From: Synechococcales cyanobacterium C42_A2020_086
GTDB lineage: Bacteria; Cyanobacteriota; Cyanobacteriia; Elainellales; Elainellaceae
Direction: 5' to 3'
Length of the DNA: 64,000 nucleotides
Assembly: GCA_015272325.1 (NCBI GenBank)
Contig: JACYLU010000003.1
Coordinates: 1 to 64,000, forward strand
A program made the position numbers and the translations under genes. Of the stretch, positions 1 through 8,763 are shown piece by piece (the stretch's first letter is position 1; the number at the start of each line of letters is the position of its first letter). The notes under the pieces were generated by a model. It saw only the letters and a program-made list of their open reading frames with translations, was not told where the DNA came from and did not search any database.

Positions 1-71
1 AGACGACAATGATTTACACCCATGTCCTAAACCGAGGTGGACGAGGGGTGAGAAGTCCGTTGGATGCATAG
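1..71 (+). CDS. Integron-type tyrosine recombinase, C-terminal end only
   Basis: Only the last 22 codons plus TAG are in the window; the frame starts at base 3. The peptide reads TTMIYTHVLNRGG followed by a GVRSPLD tail. In IntI integrases and related tyrosine recombinases, the Tyr of the IYTHV motif is the nucleophile that forms the 3'-phosphotyrosine link with DNA, and the NRGGxGVRSPLD tail is characteristic of the IntI branch. The rest of the protein, including the catalytic Arg/His residues and the IntI-specific insertion, lies outside, so activity cannot be judged. No attI or attC structure was recognised in the following 140 bp. Family assignment is from motif recall; fairly sure for tyrosine recombinase, less so for a functional integron. 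Confidence 0.7.
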   Translation, partial: TTMIYTHVLNRGGRGVRSPLDA

Positions 72-209
72 GTGTGGTGAGCAAGCCGTTCTCGGCAATC
101 TAGCCCAGAGATGCTAGCCAATTGATGAGTTGATGTAATGGGTTATCGGCTCTAGCATAGGGAGGGACAATCAACGCCCCACCCCCTTTGCAATCCTGAG
201 AGCATCCTC

Positions 210-470
210 ATGGTTAGACCGGTCCTCCTCACCGTCGATGACGATCCCGAAGTGCTGCAGGCAATTGCCCACGATTTGCGGCAGCAGTATGGCAATCGGT
301 TTCGCGTCATCCGTGCCGACTCAGGCAAAGCTGCCCTCGATGTCGTGCAGCAGCTGAAGTTACGCAACGAACCCATTGCCCTGTTTTTAGTCGATCAGCG
401 GATGCCCCAAATGAGCGGCATTGAGTTTTTGGAGTAGGCGATGGCGATTTTTCCCGATGCATCAAGGCGA
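210..470 (+). pseudogene. Truncated response regulator receiver domain (dead)
   Basis: The open part (210-437, 75 codons) is the first half of a CheY-like receiver: LLTVDDDPEV carries the acidic pocket and LFLVDQRMPQMSG contains the phospho-acceptor Asp of beta-3. The frame then hits TAG at 435-437 exactly where the domain should continue. The codons after the stop (AMAIFPDA) still resemble the next helix of the family, so a Gln codon CAG turned into TAG is the likely lesion. Homology to a receiver is lost about 10 codons later, indicating a further deletion. Cyanobacteria have full-length relatives in which this receiver is fused to a thioredoxin-reductase-like flavoprotein; that the parent was of this type is inference. 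It cannot fold as a complete receiver. Confidence 0.75.
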
Positions 471-624
471 TTCAACTCGCACCCGGGAGGAACCACCTTC
501 TCGGTCTGTTTGCCAATCAAGCGACCGGAGCCAGAAAGAGACTGTTCTGTGATTTGCGATACACTTAGTAATCCTGCGTGTGATACTTCGAACTAGACAA
601 ACTCTATATCCTAAGGAAACCAGC

Positions 625-1275
625 ATGGAACTTCAAGAAAACCTGCAAGAGAATTCAACCGGAGTACAGTGGTTACTCTGGGCACAGCGGTTGCAGGCGA
701 TTGCTCAAAATGGACTGACCTTCACCGAAAACCCCTATGATGTGGAGCGGTTTAAACAAATTCTGGACGTTGCCATCGAGATGATGACCACCTACACCGA
801 TGTGGAACCCACCTATGTGCGCGAGCTGTTTGCCCAGCAGAACGGCTACGCGACGCCGAAAGTTGACGCCCGGGGAGCCGTATTTCAGGAAGACCGGGTG
901 CTGCTGGTGCGCGAGCGGGCCGACGGCAAATGGACGCTGCCTGGGGGCTGGATTGATGTTGGGGAGTCGCCCAGTGAGGCGGTGGTGCGCGAAGTCTACG
1001 AAGAATCCGGCTACGAAGCCCGGGTGATCAAACTCGCCGCTCTTTGCGATCGCAACAAGCACGGACATCCCCCGGCTCCCTTCCATGCCTACAAGCTGTT
1101 CTTCCTCTGCGAACTCACCGGCGGTGCCCCCACAACCAGCTATGAAACGACGGGCGTAGATTTTTTCCCGGTCTCGAATCTGCCGGAGTTGTCACTCACC
1201 CGTGTCGTGCCTAGCCAGATTCTGCGGCTCTACGATCACGCTCAGCATCTCGATTGGCCCACCGATTTCGACTAA
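625..1275 (+). CDS. Nudix hydrolase with N-terminal helical domain
   Basis: A 216-residue protein. Residues about 15-70 form the helical domain seen at the N-terminus of a Nudix subgroup (WLLWAQRLQAIAQNGLTF...). The catalytic Nudix domain follows: GGWIDVGESPSEAVVREVYEESG matches G-x5-E-x7-R-E-x2-E-E-x-G, the loop-helix that binds Mg2+ and hydrolyses nucleoside-diphosphate-linked substrates. The substrate is not predictable; relatives act on ADP-ribose, NADH or damaged nucleotides. The ATG at 625 is preferred over an upstream in-frame codon at 580 because AAGGAA lies at a proper distance and the family begins near MELQEN. It stands alone after a broken regulator gene; the K+ channel gene starts 62 bp downstream on the same strand. 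Confidence 0.9.
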   Translation: MELQENLQENSTGVQWLLWAQRLQAIAQNGLTFTENPYDVERFKQILDVAIEMMTTYTDVEPTYVRELFAQQNGYATPKVDARGAVFQEDRVLLVRERADGKWTLPGGWIDVGESPSEAVVREVYEESGYEARVIKLAALCDRNKHGHPPAPFHAYKLFFLCELTGGAPTTSYETTGVDFFPVSNLPELSLTRVVPSQILRLYDHAQHLDWPTDFD

Positions 1276-1337
1276 TCTTTCGTTCCTTGCTGTATTTCCT
1301 GAACCATGCATTCAACTCTCCTAGCAGGGATTGTAGA

Positions 1338-2237
1338 ATGAAACAGCCAGTCACGCCTCGGAAACGACGCCACCCCCGAGTGCAGATCAAAATTCAGAAT
1401 GGGCGGTTTCAGGTGCAGGGATTGGGCTCCTGGCATGCCTACTGGCGCGATCCCTATCACCTCTTGTTAACCGTTCCCTGGTTTGTATTCGTTATTATTC
1501 TTGTTATTTTTTATATCGGCATAAATGCGTTATTTGCACTTTTGTATTTGCTACAACCCAATGCCATTGCCAATGCTCGTCCCGGATCATTCCTAGATGC
1601 CTTCTTCTTTAGCGTGCAGACATTGGCAACGGTTGGCTATGGCAGCATGTATCCGCAGACTGTTTATGCCAATGCTGTGGTGACGGCTCAGTCCATGATT
1701 GGGTTGATGAGTGTTGCCGTGACGACGGGCTTGGCGTTTGCGCGCTTCTCCCGCCCAACGGCGCGGGTGCTCTTTAGCAACGTAGCGGTGATTTCTCCCT
1801 ACAACGACATGCCCACTCTGATGCTACGCACCGCCAATCAGCGCCGTAATCAAGTTCTAGAAGCGCAAATTCAGCTCTACCTGATGCGCGACGAAATCAG
1901 CCGCGAAGGCTATGCGCTGCGCCGCTTTTATGAGCTGAAGCTGCTGCGTCACCGCACGGCGAGCTTTACCTTGAGCTGGACGGTAATGCATCCGATTGAC
2001 GAGCAAAGCCCGCTCTATGGCATGACTCCCGAGGCGTTGATTCAGTCGCGAGTGACGCTAATAGCATCCCTGAGTGGCATCGATGAAACCGTAATGCAGC
2101 CAATCTATGCTCGCTACACCTACGGGGCGCAAGACATTCTCTGGAACCATCGCTTTGTTGATATCTTTCACGACACTCCCGACGGGCATCGCTACCTCGA
2201 TTACACCTACTTTCACAAGACCATTCCACTTCATTGA
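1338..2237 (+). CDS. Inward-rectifier potassium channel (KirBac family)
   Basis: A 299-residue integral membrane protein. A basic N-terminal slide region (RKRRHPRVQIK) precedes TM1 (about 45-72). The pore loop has the K+ selectivity filter TVGYG at residues 98-102, then TM2 (about 110-132). The rest, about 160 residues, is the cytoplasmic immunoglobulin-like domain of Kir channels (ending near DTPDGHRYLDYTYFHKT). KirBac channels are tetramers that conduct K+ and are gated by lipids and ligands at the cytoplasmic domain. Start at ATG 1338 rather than an upstream in-frame codon at 1254, because the latter overlaps the Nudix gene and adds residues with no family match. Length fits the family. 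Confidence 0.92.
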   Translation: MKQPVTPRKRRHPRVQIKIQNGRFQVQGLGSWHAYWRDPYHLLLTVPWFVFVIILVIFYIGINALFALLYLLQPNAIANARPGSFLDAFFFSVQTLATVGYGSMYPQTVYANAVVTAQSMIGLMSVAVTTGLAFARFSRPTARVLFSNVAVISPYNDMPTLMLRTANQRRNQVLEAQIQLYLMRDEISREGYALRRFYELKLLRHRTASFTLSWTVMHPIDEQSPLYGMTPEALIQSRVTLIASLSGIDETVMQPIYARYTYGAQDILWNHRFVDIFHDTPDGHRYLDYTYFHKTIPLH

Positions 2238-2563
2238 AGAGTGGCAATTAATACGCAGTTCGAACGGAGTCCTGATGGCTTCAACTCAGATAATGGCGAC
2301 GCTCTCAAGCAGGCAGGGTTAGGGAGCACGCGGCTCCTCCGGTTTCAAGTTCAAGACGAGGTGGAGCAGCAGCAGTTGCAGCTCTTGTTGCAGCTCTTGT
2401 TGCAGCTGTTACTTCCGCAGCAATTGCCGCCCGGATTGCCAGTTCAGGCAGTTTTTGCGCATCAGCGCCATCTCGCGGCACGAATTCGGGTGTTTTTAGA
2501 ATTTCTCACAGCTCATTGCGCTAAAGTTTTGGTGTAATCACCATCCATCTGTGAGGAGTAACC
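2238..2563. other. Intergenic region with 12-bp tandem repeat
   Basis: No convincing gene. An open frame at 2241-2537 (+) would encode a Gln/Leu-rich 98-residue peptide, but its middle is simply the translation of the tandem repeat and it has no recognisable similarity. It is left out as a CDS. Confidence 0.5.
2376..2411 (+). repeat. 12-bp direct repeat, three copies
   Basis: The unit TTGCAGCTCTTG occurs twice perfectly (2376-2387, 2388-2399) and once with two changes (2400-2411). It is a slippage-prone minisatellite between the K+ channel gene and the secreted-protein gene. Confidence 0.85.
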
Positions 2564-3022
2564 ATGGCATTCCATCCGGTGTCGATAACGGCATCTCTTT
2601 CCCTGATCGCGCTGGCTATCCTAGCGCCGCCAATTCCCCTAGCCGCCCGTTCAGTAAACCTGCCCGACATGCAGATTGCGCAGGCGCAGGAACCCGAAGG
2701 ACGCATTAACCCGAGCCGCCCAATTCGGATTGAGGTGGTGAACGCCGGAGACGCGCCGATTACCTGCGTGTTGACCCAACCTGCTTCCGCAGAGCGGACA
2801 CTAGCACCAGGCAGCCGCACCTCCTTTGGCAGCACCCGCACTAGCTACCTGCCGCTACCAGTCAACCTGCTGGTGTACCCGCAGACCACCGACGTGGGTT
2901 TGAGTTCCTATATCTTCGTAGAAGGCAATGTCGTCACAGTTGTGGTTGGAGCCCAACTCAGCGCAACCGCTGGCGATATCTCGATGACGATTGAGCCGAA
3001 CGGCAACATTTATCTGTTCTAG
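2564..3022 (+). CDS. Secreted hypothetical protein
   Basis: A 152-residue protein with an N-terminal signal-like segment (hydrophobic stretch ITASLSLIALAILAPPIPLA, then small residues before a probable cleavage site), hence likely periplasmic or thylakoid-lumenal. The mature part is rich in beta-forming residues and Thr/Ser, with a single Cys (near ITCVLTQP), and shows no catalytic motif I recognise. GAGGAG lies 8 bases before the ATG, which supports this start. It stands alone between two non-coding stretches. Function unknown. Confidence 0.7.
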   Translation: MAFHPVSITASLSLIALAILAPPIPLAARSVNLPDMQIAQAQEPEGRINPSRPIRIEVVNAGDAPITCVLTQPASAERTLAPGSRTSFGSTRTSYLPLPVNLLVYPQTTDVGLSSYIFVEGNVVTVVVGAQLSATAGDISMTIEPNGNIYLF

Positions 3023-3893
3023 TCTTATCTGTTCTAGTCTGTTCTAGGTATATCTGTTTGAGGGCAGCCGCCTGATTCGGAACAGTCATCATCATTCCGT
3101 CGAGTGGGCAAAGCTCGTCAAGCCGTTGTAGGAGGACGCAAAGCAAGATGCAGAAACAATTCCACGCCGCTGTTATAACCAGACTGAGATAGAGGCGTTC
3201 ACTCCCCTACTCAGCCAGGGCTTGCCCGTCTCAAGTCTGATGGGCTGAAACGACATCAAGACGTCGGTTCAACAGCCCGCGTCGAAATCATTGCTGGTGG
3301 GACTAGAGAATCGCCGGTCTGCCGTCAGCTTTAAGCTATGGCTTTATCTGCTCACGTCACCCTGACTTTGATCTGACGTTTTGATCGGGATGACAGCAAC
3401 TCATTTGTGTAGGGTATCAACAGGTCACAGTTTGGTTCACACCGAGTTCTATGGGTGCATCTCTTTTCTAGCCTCTTCCCATCTTCTGGGATTTTTGCAG
3501 TCCGCAGCGGTTGCCCTCAAGGCTAACGATTGACCTCTAGCTCTTGCAGCCTCTCAACTTTGTTGCGATACTGTTACGCTCCTGTTACAGCGCCGTTACA
3601 CCATCTGTAACGTTAGCCAACAGCCACCTGTTCCCTTCTCGGATCGAGCCATTCGGGTGACTCGATGGGTTGGCTTGATCCATTGACTTAGCGAATGAAT
3701 TAAATTTCGTCCGGATCTAGGCACGAACCCTGTGTTAGGAGTTTTCATACTCGGTTATAGCCCCCTCACCGGCAGTTCCTCCGCTGGTGAATGGCGAGTT
3801 GGATCGATGTCCTCAGGATGCTGAACGCAACTTTAGCGTTATTAAAAACGTCACTTAGCTGAGATGCTATTTCGACTATAAGGAAACGATAGT
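3023..3893. other. 871-bp region without a gene
   Basis: No frame of gene-like composition. It begins with short direct repeats of TCTGTTCTAG (about 3012-3047) directly after the preceding stop codon, contains the phased GTTAC array described separately (3560-3611), and then serves as the leader of the RTX gene. AAGGAAACG just before 3894 is a usable ribosome binding site for that gene. Confidence 0.6.
3560..3611 (+). promoter_or_regulatory. Phased array of YYGTTRCR boxes, possible response-regulator operator
   Basis: Four 8-bp boxes are separated by exactly 3 bp: TTGTTGCG (3560-3567), CTGTTACG (3571-3578), CTGTTACA (3582-3589) and CCGTTACA (3593-3600). An inverted GTAAC follows at 3607-3611. 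An 8+3 arrangement places each box on the same face of the helix. Cyanobacterial Pho boxes, bound by the OmpR/PhoB-type regulator SphR, have this architecture, but the box sequence here differs. The array lies about 290 bp upstream of the RTX gene. The layout is seen directly; an operator role is inference. Confidence 0.5.
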
Positions 3894-4574
3894 ATGGCAC
3901 TAGTTGGAACAAATTGGAATGATGTGCTGTACGGCACTCCCTTTGATGATTTGATCTATGGTTTGGGTGGAGCCGATCTCATTTTTGCCTATGAAGGCAA
4001 TGATGATATTTATGGCGGTACTGGAAACGATATCGTCTACGCTGGAGCCGGCGATGATTTAATCTATGGCGAAGACGGCAATGACCAGGTTTTTGCTGGC
4101 TCTGGCAACGATTTGGCCTATGGTGGTTTTGGCGATGACTTGATCGATGGTGAAGCCGGCGATGACCTGCTGTTTGGTGATGCTGGCAACGATCGGATCA
4201 TTGGTGGCTTTGGTTCCGACTTTCAATCGGGCGGCAGTGGCAATGATGTGATTGAATCTCATGCAGTTGCGGTGTCCGATTTTGTAATCGAGAAAGACGA
4301 CATGACGGGCGGGGCGGGTCGAGATACCTTCCGTCTACGCACTGACTATGCTGGAGGCGCGGCGTCCATCGTGCCTTACTACGATGCTTCGTTTGCCATC
4401 ATTCGCGACTTCAATCGCACTGAGGACCGACTTGACCTCAAATATGATCAAAACTACGTGATTCGCTACGGCGATTTCTACGGCGGTAGGGCACTGGATA
4501 CCGTCCTCACTTGGCAAAACAACACCGTTGCCGTAGTGCAGGATGTGCAGCTGAGCTACGCTAATCTGAGCTAG
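3894..4574 (+). CDS. Small RTX calcium-binding repeat protein
   Basis: A 226-residue protein. From residue about 12 to 115 it is a run of nonapeptides of the GGxGxDxUx kind (for example YGGTGNDIV, AGSGNDLAY, DGEAGDDLL), which bind Ca2+ and fold as a parallel beta-roll outside the cell. The C-terminal part (about 120-226) is the peptidase-M10/serralysin-type tail with AGRDTFRLR and FNRTEDRLDL, often part of type-I secretion signals. There is no cleavable signal peptide, as expected for type-I export. No protease or lipase domain is present, so a structural or surface role is more likely than an enzyme. AAGGAAACG precedes the ATG. No secretion genes are nearby. Confidence 0.85.
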   Translation: MALVGTNWNDVLYGTPFDDLIYGLGGADLIFAYEGNDDIYGGTGNDIVYAGAGDDLIYGEDGNDQVFAGSGNDLAYGGFGDDLIDGEAGDDLLFGDAGNDRIIGGFGSDFQSGGSGNDVIESHAVAVSDFVIEKDDMTGGAGRDTFRLRTDYAGGAASIVPYYDASFAIIRDFNRTEDRLDLKYDQNYVIRYGDFYGGRALDTVLTWQNNTVAVVQDVQLSYANLS

Positions 4575-4581
4575 GCGTCTC

Positions 4582-4633
4582 CTGTCCGGACAGTGAGCCG
4601 ATAGAATTAAGCTTGTTCTTGTTTATCGGCTCA
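4582..4633. promoter_or_regulatory. 12-bp palindrome plus 10-bp stem-loop ahead of purL
   Basis: CTGTCCGGACAG (4582-4593) is a perfect palindrome. It abuts TGAGCCGATA (4594-4603), whose exact reverse complement TATCGGCTCA is at 4624-4633, leaving a 20-nt loop. The second arm ends five bases before the purL ATG, and no Shine-Dalgarno is visible there. There is no T-tract, so a simple terminator for the RTX gene is less likely than an operator or a leader hairpin acting on purL. Confidence 0.5.
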
Positions 4634-4638
4634 TTCCC

Positions 4639-6996
4639 ATGTCTGAAACGTTCCTGCCTGATGCGATTGCCACAGCTCCCTTCTCATTGGAGGACATTGC
4701 GGCGGAAGGTATCAAACCGGATGAATACCGCGAAATTGTACGACGACTGGGGCGGCATCCCAACCGAGCCGAGCTGGGGATGTTTGGCGTCATGTGGTCG
4801 GAGCACTGCTGCTACAAAAACTCCCGTCCGCTGCTGAAGCAGTTTCCTACCACCGGCGAGCGGATTTTGGTGGGTCCCGGCGAAAATGCGGGCGTGGTAG
4901 ACATGGGCAACGGCTTGCAGTTGGCCTTCAAGATCGAGTCGCACAACCATCCCTCGGCGGTGGAGCCGTTTCAGGGGGCAGCGACGGGCGTGGGTGGCAT
5001 CCTGCGGGATATTTTCACGATGGGAGCGCGTCCGATTGCGGTGTTGAATTCGCTGCGGTTTGGCGATCTGGATGATGCCCGTACCAAACGATTGTTCAGC
5101 GGCGTTGTGGCGGGAATTGCCCACTACGGCAACTGTGTAGGGGTGCCGACTGTCGGCGGCGAGGTTTATTTTGATCCGGTCTATTCCGGCAACCCGCTGG
5201 TAAATGCCATGGCGATTGGCTTGATGGAAACGCCAGCCATCGTCAAGTCGGGCGCGAGTGGCATCGGCAATCCGGTGCTGTACGTTGGCTCCACCACAGG
5301 ACGCGATGGCATGGGCGGAGCCAGCTTTGCTAGCGCTGAACTTACCGATGAATCGCTGGACGACCGGCCGGCGGTGCAGGTGGGCGATCCGTTTCTGGAA
5401 AAATCGTTGATTGAAGCCTGCCTGGAAGCCTTCAAAACAGGGGCCGTAGTGGCGGCGCAAGACATGGGAGCGGCGGGCATCACCTGCTCTACGTCGGAAA
5501 TGGCAGCCAAGGGCGGCGTCGGCATTGAACTCGACCTCGATAGGATTCCGGTGCGGGAAACCGGCATGGTGCCCTACGAGTATCTGCTTTCGGAATCGCA
5601 GGAGCGGATGCTGTTTGTGGCTGAGCAAGGGCGCGAGCACGAGCTGATTGCGATCTTCGAGCGCTGGGGGCTGCACGCGGTCGTAGCGGGCACAGTGATT
5701 GCCGAACCGATTGTGCGAATTCGCTTCCAGGGAGACATCGCTGCCGAAATTCCCGCCACTGCCTTGGCGGACAACACGCCGATCTATCACCGGGAACTAT
5801 TGTCGGAACCGCCGGACTACGCCCAACAAGCTTGGACTTGGGAGGAAACCCTGCTGCCAATCAGCAGCGAAGCCGGGATTGATATTCAGGGTAGTTTCCA
5901 AAGCTGGACCGAGATTTTGCTGCGCCTGCTCGATAGCCCGACGATTGCCTCAAAGCAGTGGGTTTATCGCCAGTATGACCATCAGGTGCAAAACAACACC
6001 GTGCTGCTGCCAGGGGGAGCCGATGCAGCCGTGGTGCGTTTGCGACCGCAGGAAAGCCAAAACGAAGATCTAAAATTCTGCCGTACCGGCGTCGCCGCGA
6101 CCGTAGACTGCAATGCCCGCTATGTCTATCTTCATCCCTATGAAGGAGCCAAAATGGCTGTAGCCGAGGCTGCCCGCAACCTGAGCTGTGTTGGAGCTGA
6201 GCCGCTCGCCGTCACCGACAATCTTAACTTCGGCAGCCCCGAGAAGCCCGTGGGCTACTGGCAGCTCGCAGAGGCTTGTCGTGGATTGGCAGAAGCCTGT
6301 GCAGAGTTCGCCACGCCTGTAACCGGAGGCAACGTCTCGCTCTACAACGAAACCCTGGATGCAGCCGGAAATCCTCAGGCGATTTACCCAACCCCTGTGG
6401 TCGGCATGGTAGGACTCGTGCCCGATATCACCCGCGTCTGTGGGCAGGGCTGGCAAGCCGACGGAGATGCGATCTATCTGCTGGGAATCAGCAAGACGAC
6501 CTCCCCGACTCTGACGCTGGGCGGCTCAGAATATCTGGCTGTCGTCCACGGTACGGTTGCCGGCAAACCGCCAATTGTGGATTTCGAGCAGGAACGACGG
6601 GTGCAGTCCGCCTGCCGTGAAGGAATTCGACGAGGCTGGGTGCGGTCGGCCCATGACTGTGCCGAAGGAGGATTGGCGGTGGCATTGGCAGAATCCTGCA
6701 TCAGTGGACAGCGAGGAGCGGTGATTCAGCTCAGCCCGGCAGCAAATCAGCGCTGGGATCATCTGCTGTTTGCCGAGGGCGGGGCGCGGATTCTGGTTTC
6801 TGTTGCGCCCGAGCAGACGGCAGACTGGGAAGCCTACCTGAAGCAGCAGCTCGGCAGCGCTTGGCAGCGGTTAGGCCAAGTCGAGGGAACTGCCTTGCAG
6901 ATCGGTGATGAACCCGATTCATGGGCGATCAACGCTAGCATTGAAGAGATCAGTCTGTCTTGGCTGAATGCGTTGGAGCGGCGGCTAGCGTCTTAA
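4639..6996 (+). CDS. purL: Phosphoribosylformylglycinamidine synthase subunit PurL
   Basis: A 785-residue small-type PurL. It catalyses ATP-dependent conversion of FGAR and glutamine-derived ammonia to FGAM in purine synthesis, working with PurQ and PurS, which are not in this window. The N-terminal half has the family signature [15 protein letters not shown], the nucleotide-binding [10 protein letters not shown] and [14 protein letters not shown] with the His/Glu of the active site, then [18 protein letters not shown]. The second AIRS-like half has [10 protein letters not shown] and [14 protein letters not shown]. Length matches the stand-alone bacterial form. Starts at ATG 4639 (MSETFLPD); no clear ribosome binding site, but a hairpin precedes it. 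purF follows 199 bp downstream on the same strand. Confidence 0.97.
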   Translation: MSETFLPDAIATAPFSLEDIAAEGIKPDEYREIVRRLGRHPNRAELGMFGVMWSEHCCYKNSRPLLKQFPTTGERILVGPGENAGVVDMGNGLQLAFKIESHNHPSAVEPFQGAATGVGGILRDIFTMGARPIAVLNSLRFGDLDDARTKRLFSGVVAGIAHYGNCVGVPTVGGEVYFDPVYSGNPLVNAMAIGLMETPAIVKSGASGIGNPVLYVGSTTGRDGMGGASFASAELTDESLDDRPAVQVGDPFLEKSLIEACLEAFKTGAVVAAQDMGAAGITCSTSEMAAKGGVGIELDLDRIPVRETGMVPYEYLLSESQERMLFVAEQGREHELIAIFERWGLHAVVAGTVIAEPIVRIRFQGDIAAEIPATALADNTPIYHRELLSEPPDYAQQAWTWEETLLPISSEAGIDIQGSFQSWTEILLRLLDSPTIASKQWVYRQYDHQVQNNTVLLPGGADAAVVRLRPQESQNEDLKFCRTGVAATVDCNARYVYLHPYEGAKMAVAEAARNLSCVGAEPLAVTDNLNFGSPEKPVGYWQLAEACRGLAEACAEFATPVTGGNVSLYNETLDAAGNPQAIYPTPVVGMVGLVPDITRVCGQGWQADGDAIYLLGISKTTSPTLTLGGSEYLAVVHGTVAGKPPIVDFEQERRVQSACREGIRRGWVRSAHDCAEGGLAVALAESCISGQRGAVIQLSPAANQRWDHLLFAEGGARILVSVAPEQTADWEAYLKQQLGSAWQRLGQVEGTALQIGDEPDSWAINASIEEISLSWLNALERRLAS

Positions 6997-7195
6997 TGCC
7001 TACAGCAATCCCAACCCCGTCTGGAGGAAATTACCCACTGACTAGCCTGAGAAACAGGGTTTACGCTACTGTTAAAAGGTAAAATTGTTAAGGAATAGTT
7101 AATAATTTCTGATGATTCTGTTGTCTTTTTTTGATCAATCGCGTTCTGCGGCTTGACCTGTCCAACACTCATCGAACCTAATTCTCAACCTTCTC

Positions 7196-8710
7196 ATGAT
7201 GCCAACTTCTGCCGATCACGCTGCTGCGGACTCTCCTTCGGATTCCCCGAATTCTGCTTACCCACACCCTACAGCTCGCCCGGACAAACCGGAAGAAGCC
7301 TGTGGGGTGTTTGGAATTTATGCTCCCGAAGAGGATGTAGCCAAACTGACTTACTTCGGGCTGTATGCCTTGCAGCATCGCGGTCAAGAGTCTGCGGGTA
7401 TCGCCACGTTCCAGAATGGACAGGTTCATCTGTATAAGGAGATGGGGCTGGTTTCGCAAGTGTTCAACGAGCACATTCTCCGCGATCTGCCAGGCGAGTT
7501 GGCTGTTGGTCATACCCGCTATTCCACGACGGGATCAAGCCGCGTGGTGAATGCTCAGCCGGCTGTTGTAGACACCCGCTTGGGATCACTAGCCCTAGCG
7601 CACAACGGTAATTTAGTGAACACGGCGGAGCTGCGGGACGAGCTGCTGCAGACGAATGTTCAGCTGATGACCACCACCGATTCTGAGATGATCGCCTTTG
7701 CCATTGCCGAAGCGGTAAATTCTGGCAAGGACTGGCTGGAGGGTGCCATTACCGCCTTCAAGCGCTGCCAAGGCGCTTTTAGTCTGGCGATCGCAACGCC
7801 CATCGGCATCATGGGAGCGCGCGATCCTAATGGTATCCGCCCACTGGTGATCGGTACACTACAAAACGAGGATTCCACCACGCTGCGCTATGTCATCGCT
7901 TCCGAGACCTGTGCCCTCGATATTATCGGCGCTGACTATTTGCGGGACGTGGAGCCAGGCGAGCTGGTCTGGATCACAGAAGCAGGACTGGCGTCGTTCC
8001 ATTGGGCGACGAGACCCGAGCGCAAACTTTGCATTTTCGAGATGATCTACTTCGCTCGTCCTGATAGCGTCATGCATGAGGAGAGCCTCTACAGCTATCG
8101 GCTGCGTCTAGGGCGGCAGTTGGCCATCGAATCTCCAGCAGAGGTGGATCTGGTAATGGGGGTGCCAGACTCGGGCGTGCCAGCAGCCATTGGCTTCTCC
8201 CAGGAGTCAGGCATTCCCTACGCCGAGGGCTTAATCAAAAACCGCTACGTTGGGCGCACCTTTATTCAGCCGACGCAGACCATGCGGGAATCGGGCATTC
8301 GCATGAAGCTGAATCCGCTCAGGGATGTGCTGGTCGGCAAACGGGTGCTCATCGTAGACGACTCGATCGTGCGGGGCACGACCAGCCGCAAAATTGTTAA
8401 AGCACTGCGCGATGCTGGAGCTACTGAGGTGCATATGCGCATCTCGTCGCCGCCGGTGACTCACCCCTGCTTCTACGGTATCGATACCGACACTCAAGAT
8501 CAGCTGATTGCTGCCACCAAATCGGTCGAGGAAATTACGCAGCAAATTGGCGTCGATTCTCTCGCTTATCTGAGTTGGGAGGGGATGCTGCTAGCCACCC
8601 GTGAAGATCCCAACAGTTTTTGCTCGGCTTGCTTCACCGGAGATTACCCAATTACTGTCCCGGAACCAGTGAAGCGCTCGAAGCTGATGCTGGAGAAGCT
8701 GTCAGTCTAG
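7196..8710 (+). CDS. purF: Amidophosphoribosyltransferase PurF
   Basis: A 504-residue enzyme making phosphoribosylamine from PRPP and glutamine, the first step of purine synthesis. A propeptide of about 35 residues ends before Cys36 in EEACGVFGIYAPEE; this Cys becomes the N-terminal nucleophile after processing. The glutaminase domain shows LQHRGQESAGIA and VGHTRYSTTGSS. The phosphoribosyltransferase domain has the PRPP loop VLIVDDSIVRGTT. The spaced cysteines of the [4Fe-4S]-type enzyme (CALDI, CFYGID, CSACF) are present. Several ATGs lie close together (7196, 7199); no strong ribosome binding site separates them. Placed just after purL, so the two form a purine cluster; purB is 40 kb away. 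Confidence 0.97.
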   Translation: MMPTSADHAAADSPSDSPNSAYPHPTARPDKPEEACGVFGIYAPEEDVAKLTYFGLYALQHRGQESAGIATFQNGQVHLYKEMGLVSQVFNEHILRDLPGELAVGHTRYSTTGSSRVVNAQPAVVDTRLGSLALAHNGNLVNTAELRDELLQTNVQLMTTTDSEMIAFAIAEAVNSGKDWLEGAITAFKRCQGAFSLAIATPIGIMGARDPNGIRPLVIGTLQNEDSTTLRYVIASETCALDIIGADYLRDVEPGELVWITEAGLASFHWATRPERKLCIFEMIYFARPDSVMHEESLYSYRLRLGRQLAIESPAEVDLVMGVPDSGVPAAIGFSQESGIPYAEGLIKNRYVGRTFIQPTQTMRESGIRMKLNPLRDVLVGKRVLIVDDSIVRGTTSRKIVKALRDAGATEVHMRISSPPVTHPCFYGIDTDTQDQLIAATKSVEEITQQIGVDSLAYLSWEGMLLATREDPNSFCSACFTGDYPITVPEPVKRSKLMLEKLSV

Positions 8711-8763
8711 AATCTTCTGTTCTCGATCTTCTGTTCATCTTGAATACTCAGGACTGTCTGACT

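Noticed and set aside
72-209. attC/attI recombination site after the integrase end
   Set aside because: No paired RYYYAAC/GTTRRRY core sites with a stem were recognised.
2241-2537. Gln/Leu-rich 98-codon frame
   Set aside because: Its core is translation of a 12-bp tandem repeat; nothing else supports coding.
4684-5790. Long open frame (368 codons) antisense to purL
   Set aside because: GC-rich codon bias opens the opposite strand; purL is certain and the antisense peptide has no recognisable motif.
7059-7110. GTTAA repeats upstream of purF as an operator array
   Set aside because: Copies at 7071, 7087 and 7098 are spaced 16 and 11 bp, in AT-rich DNA where such pentamers are expected; too weak.
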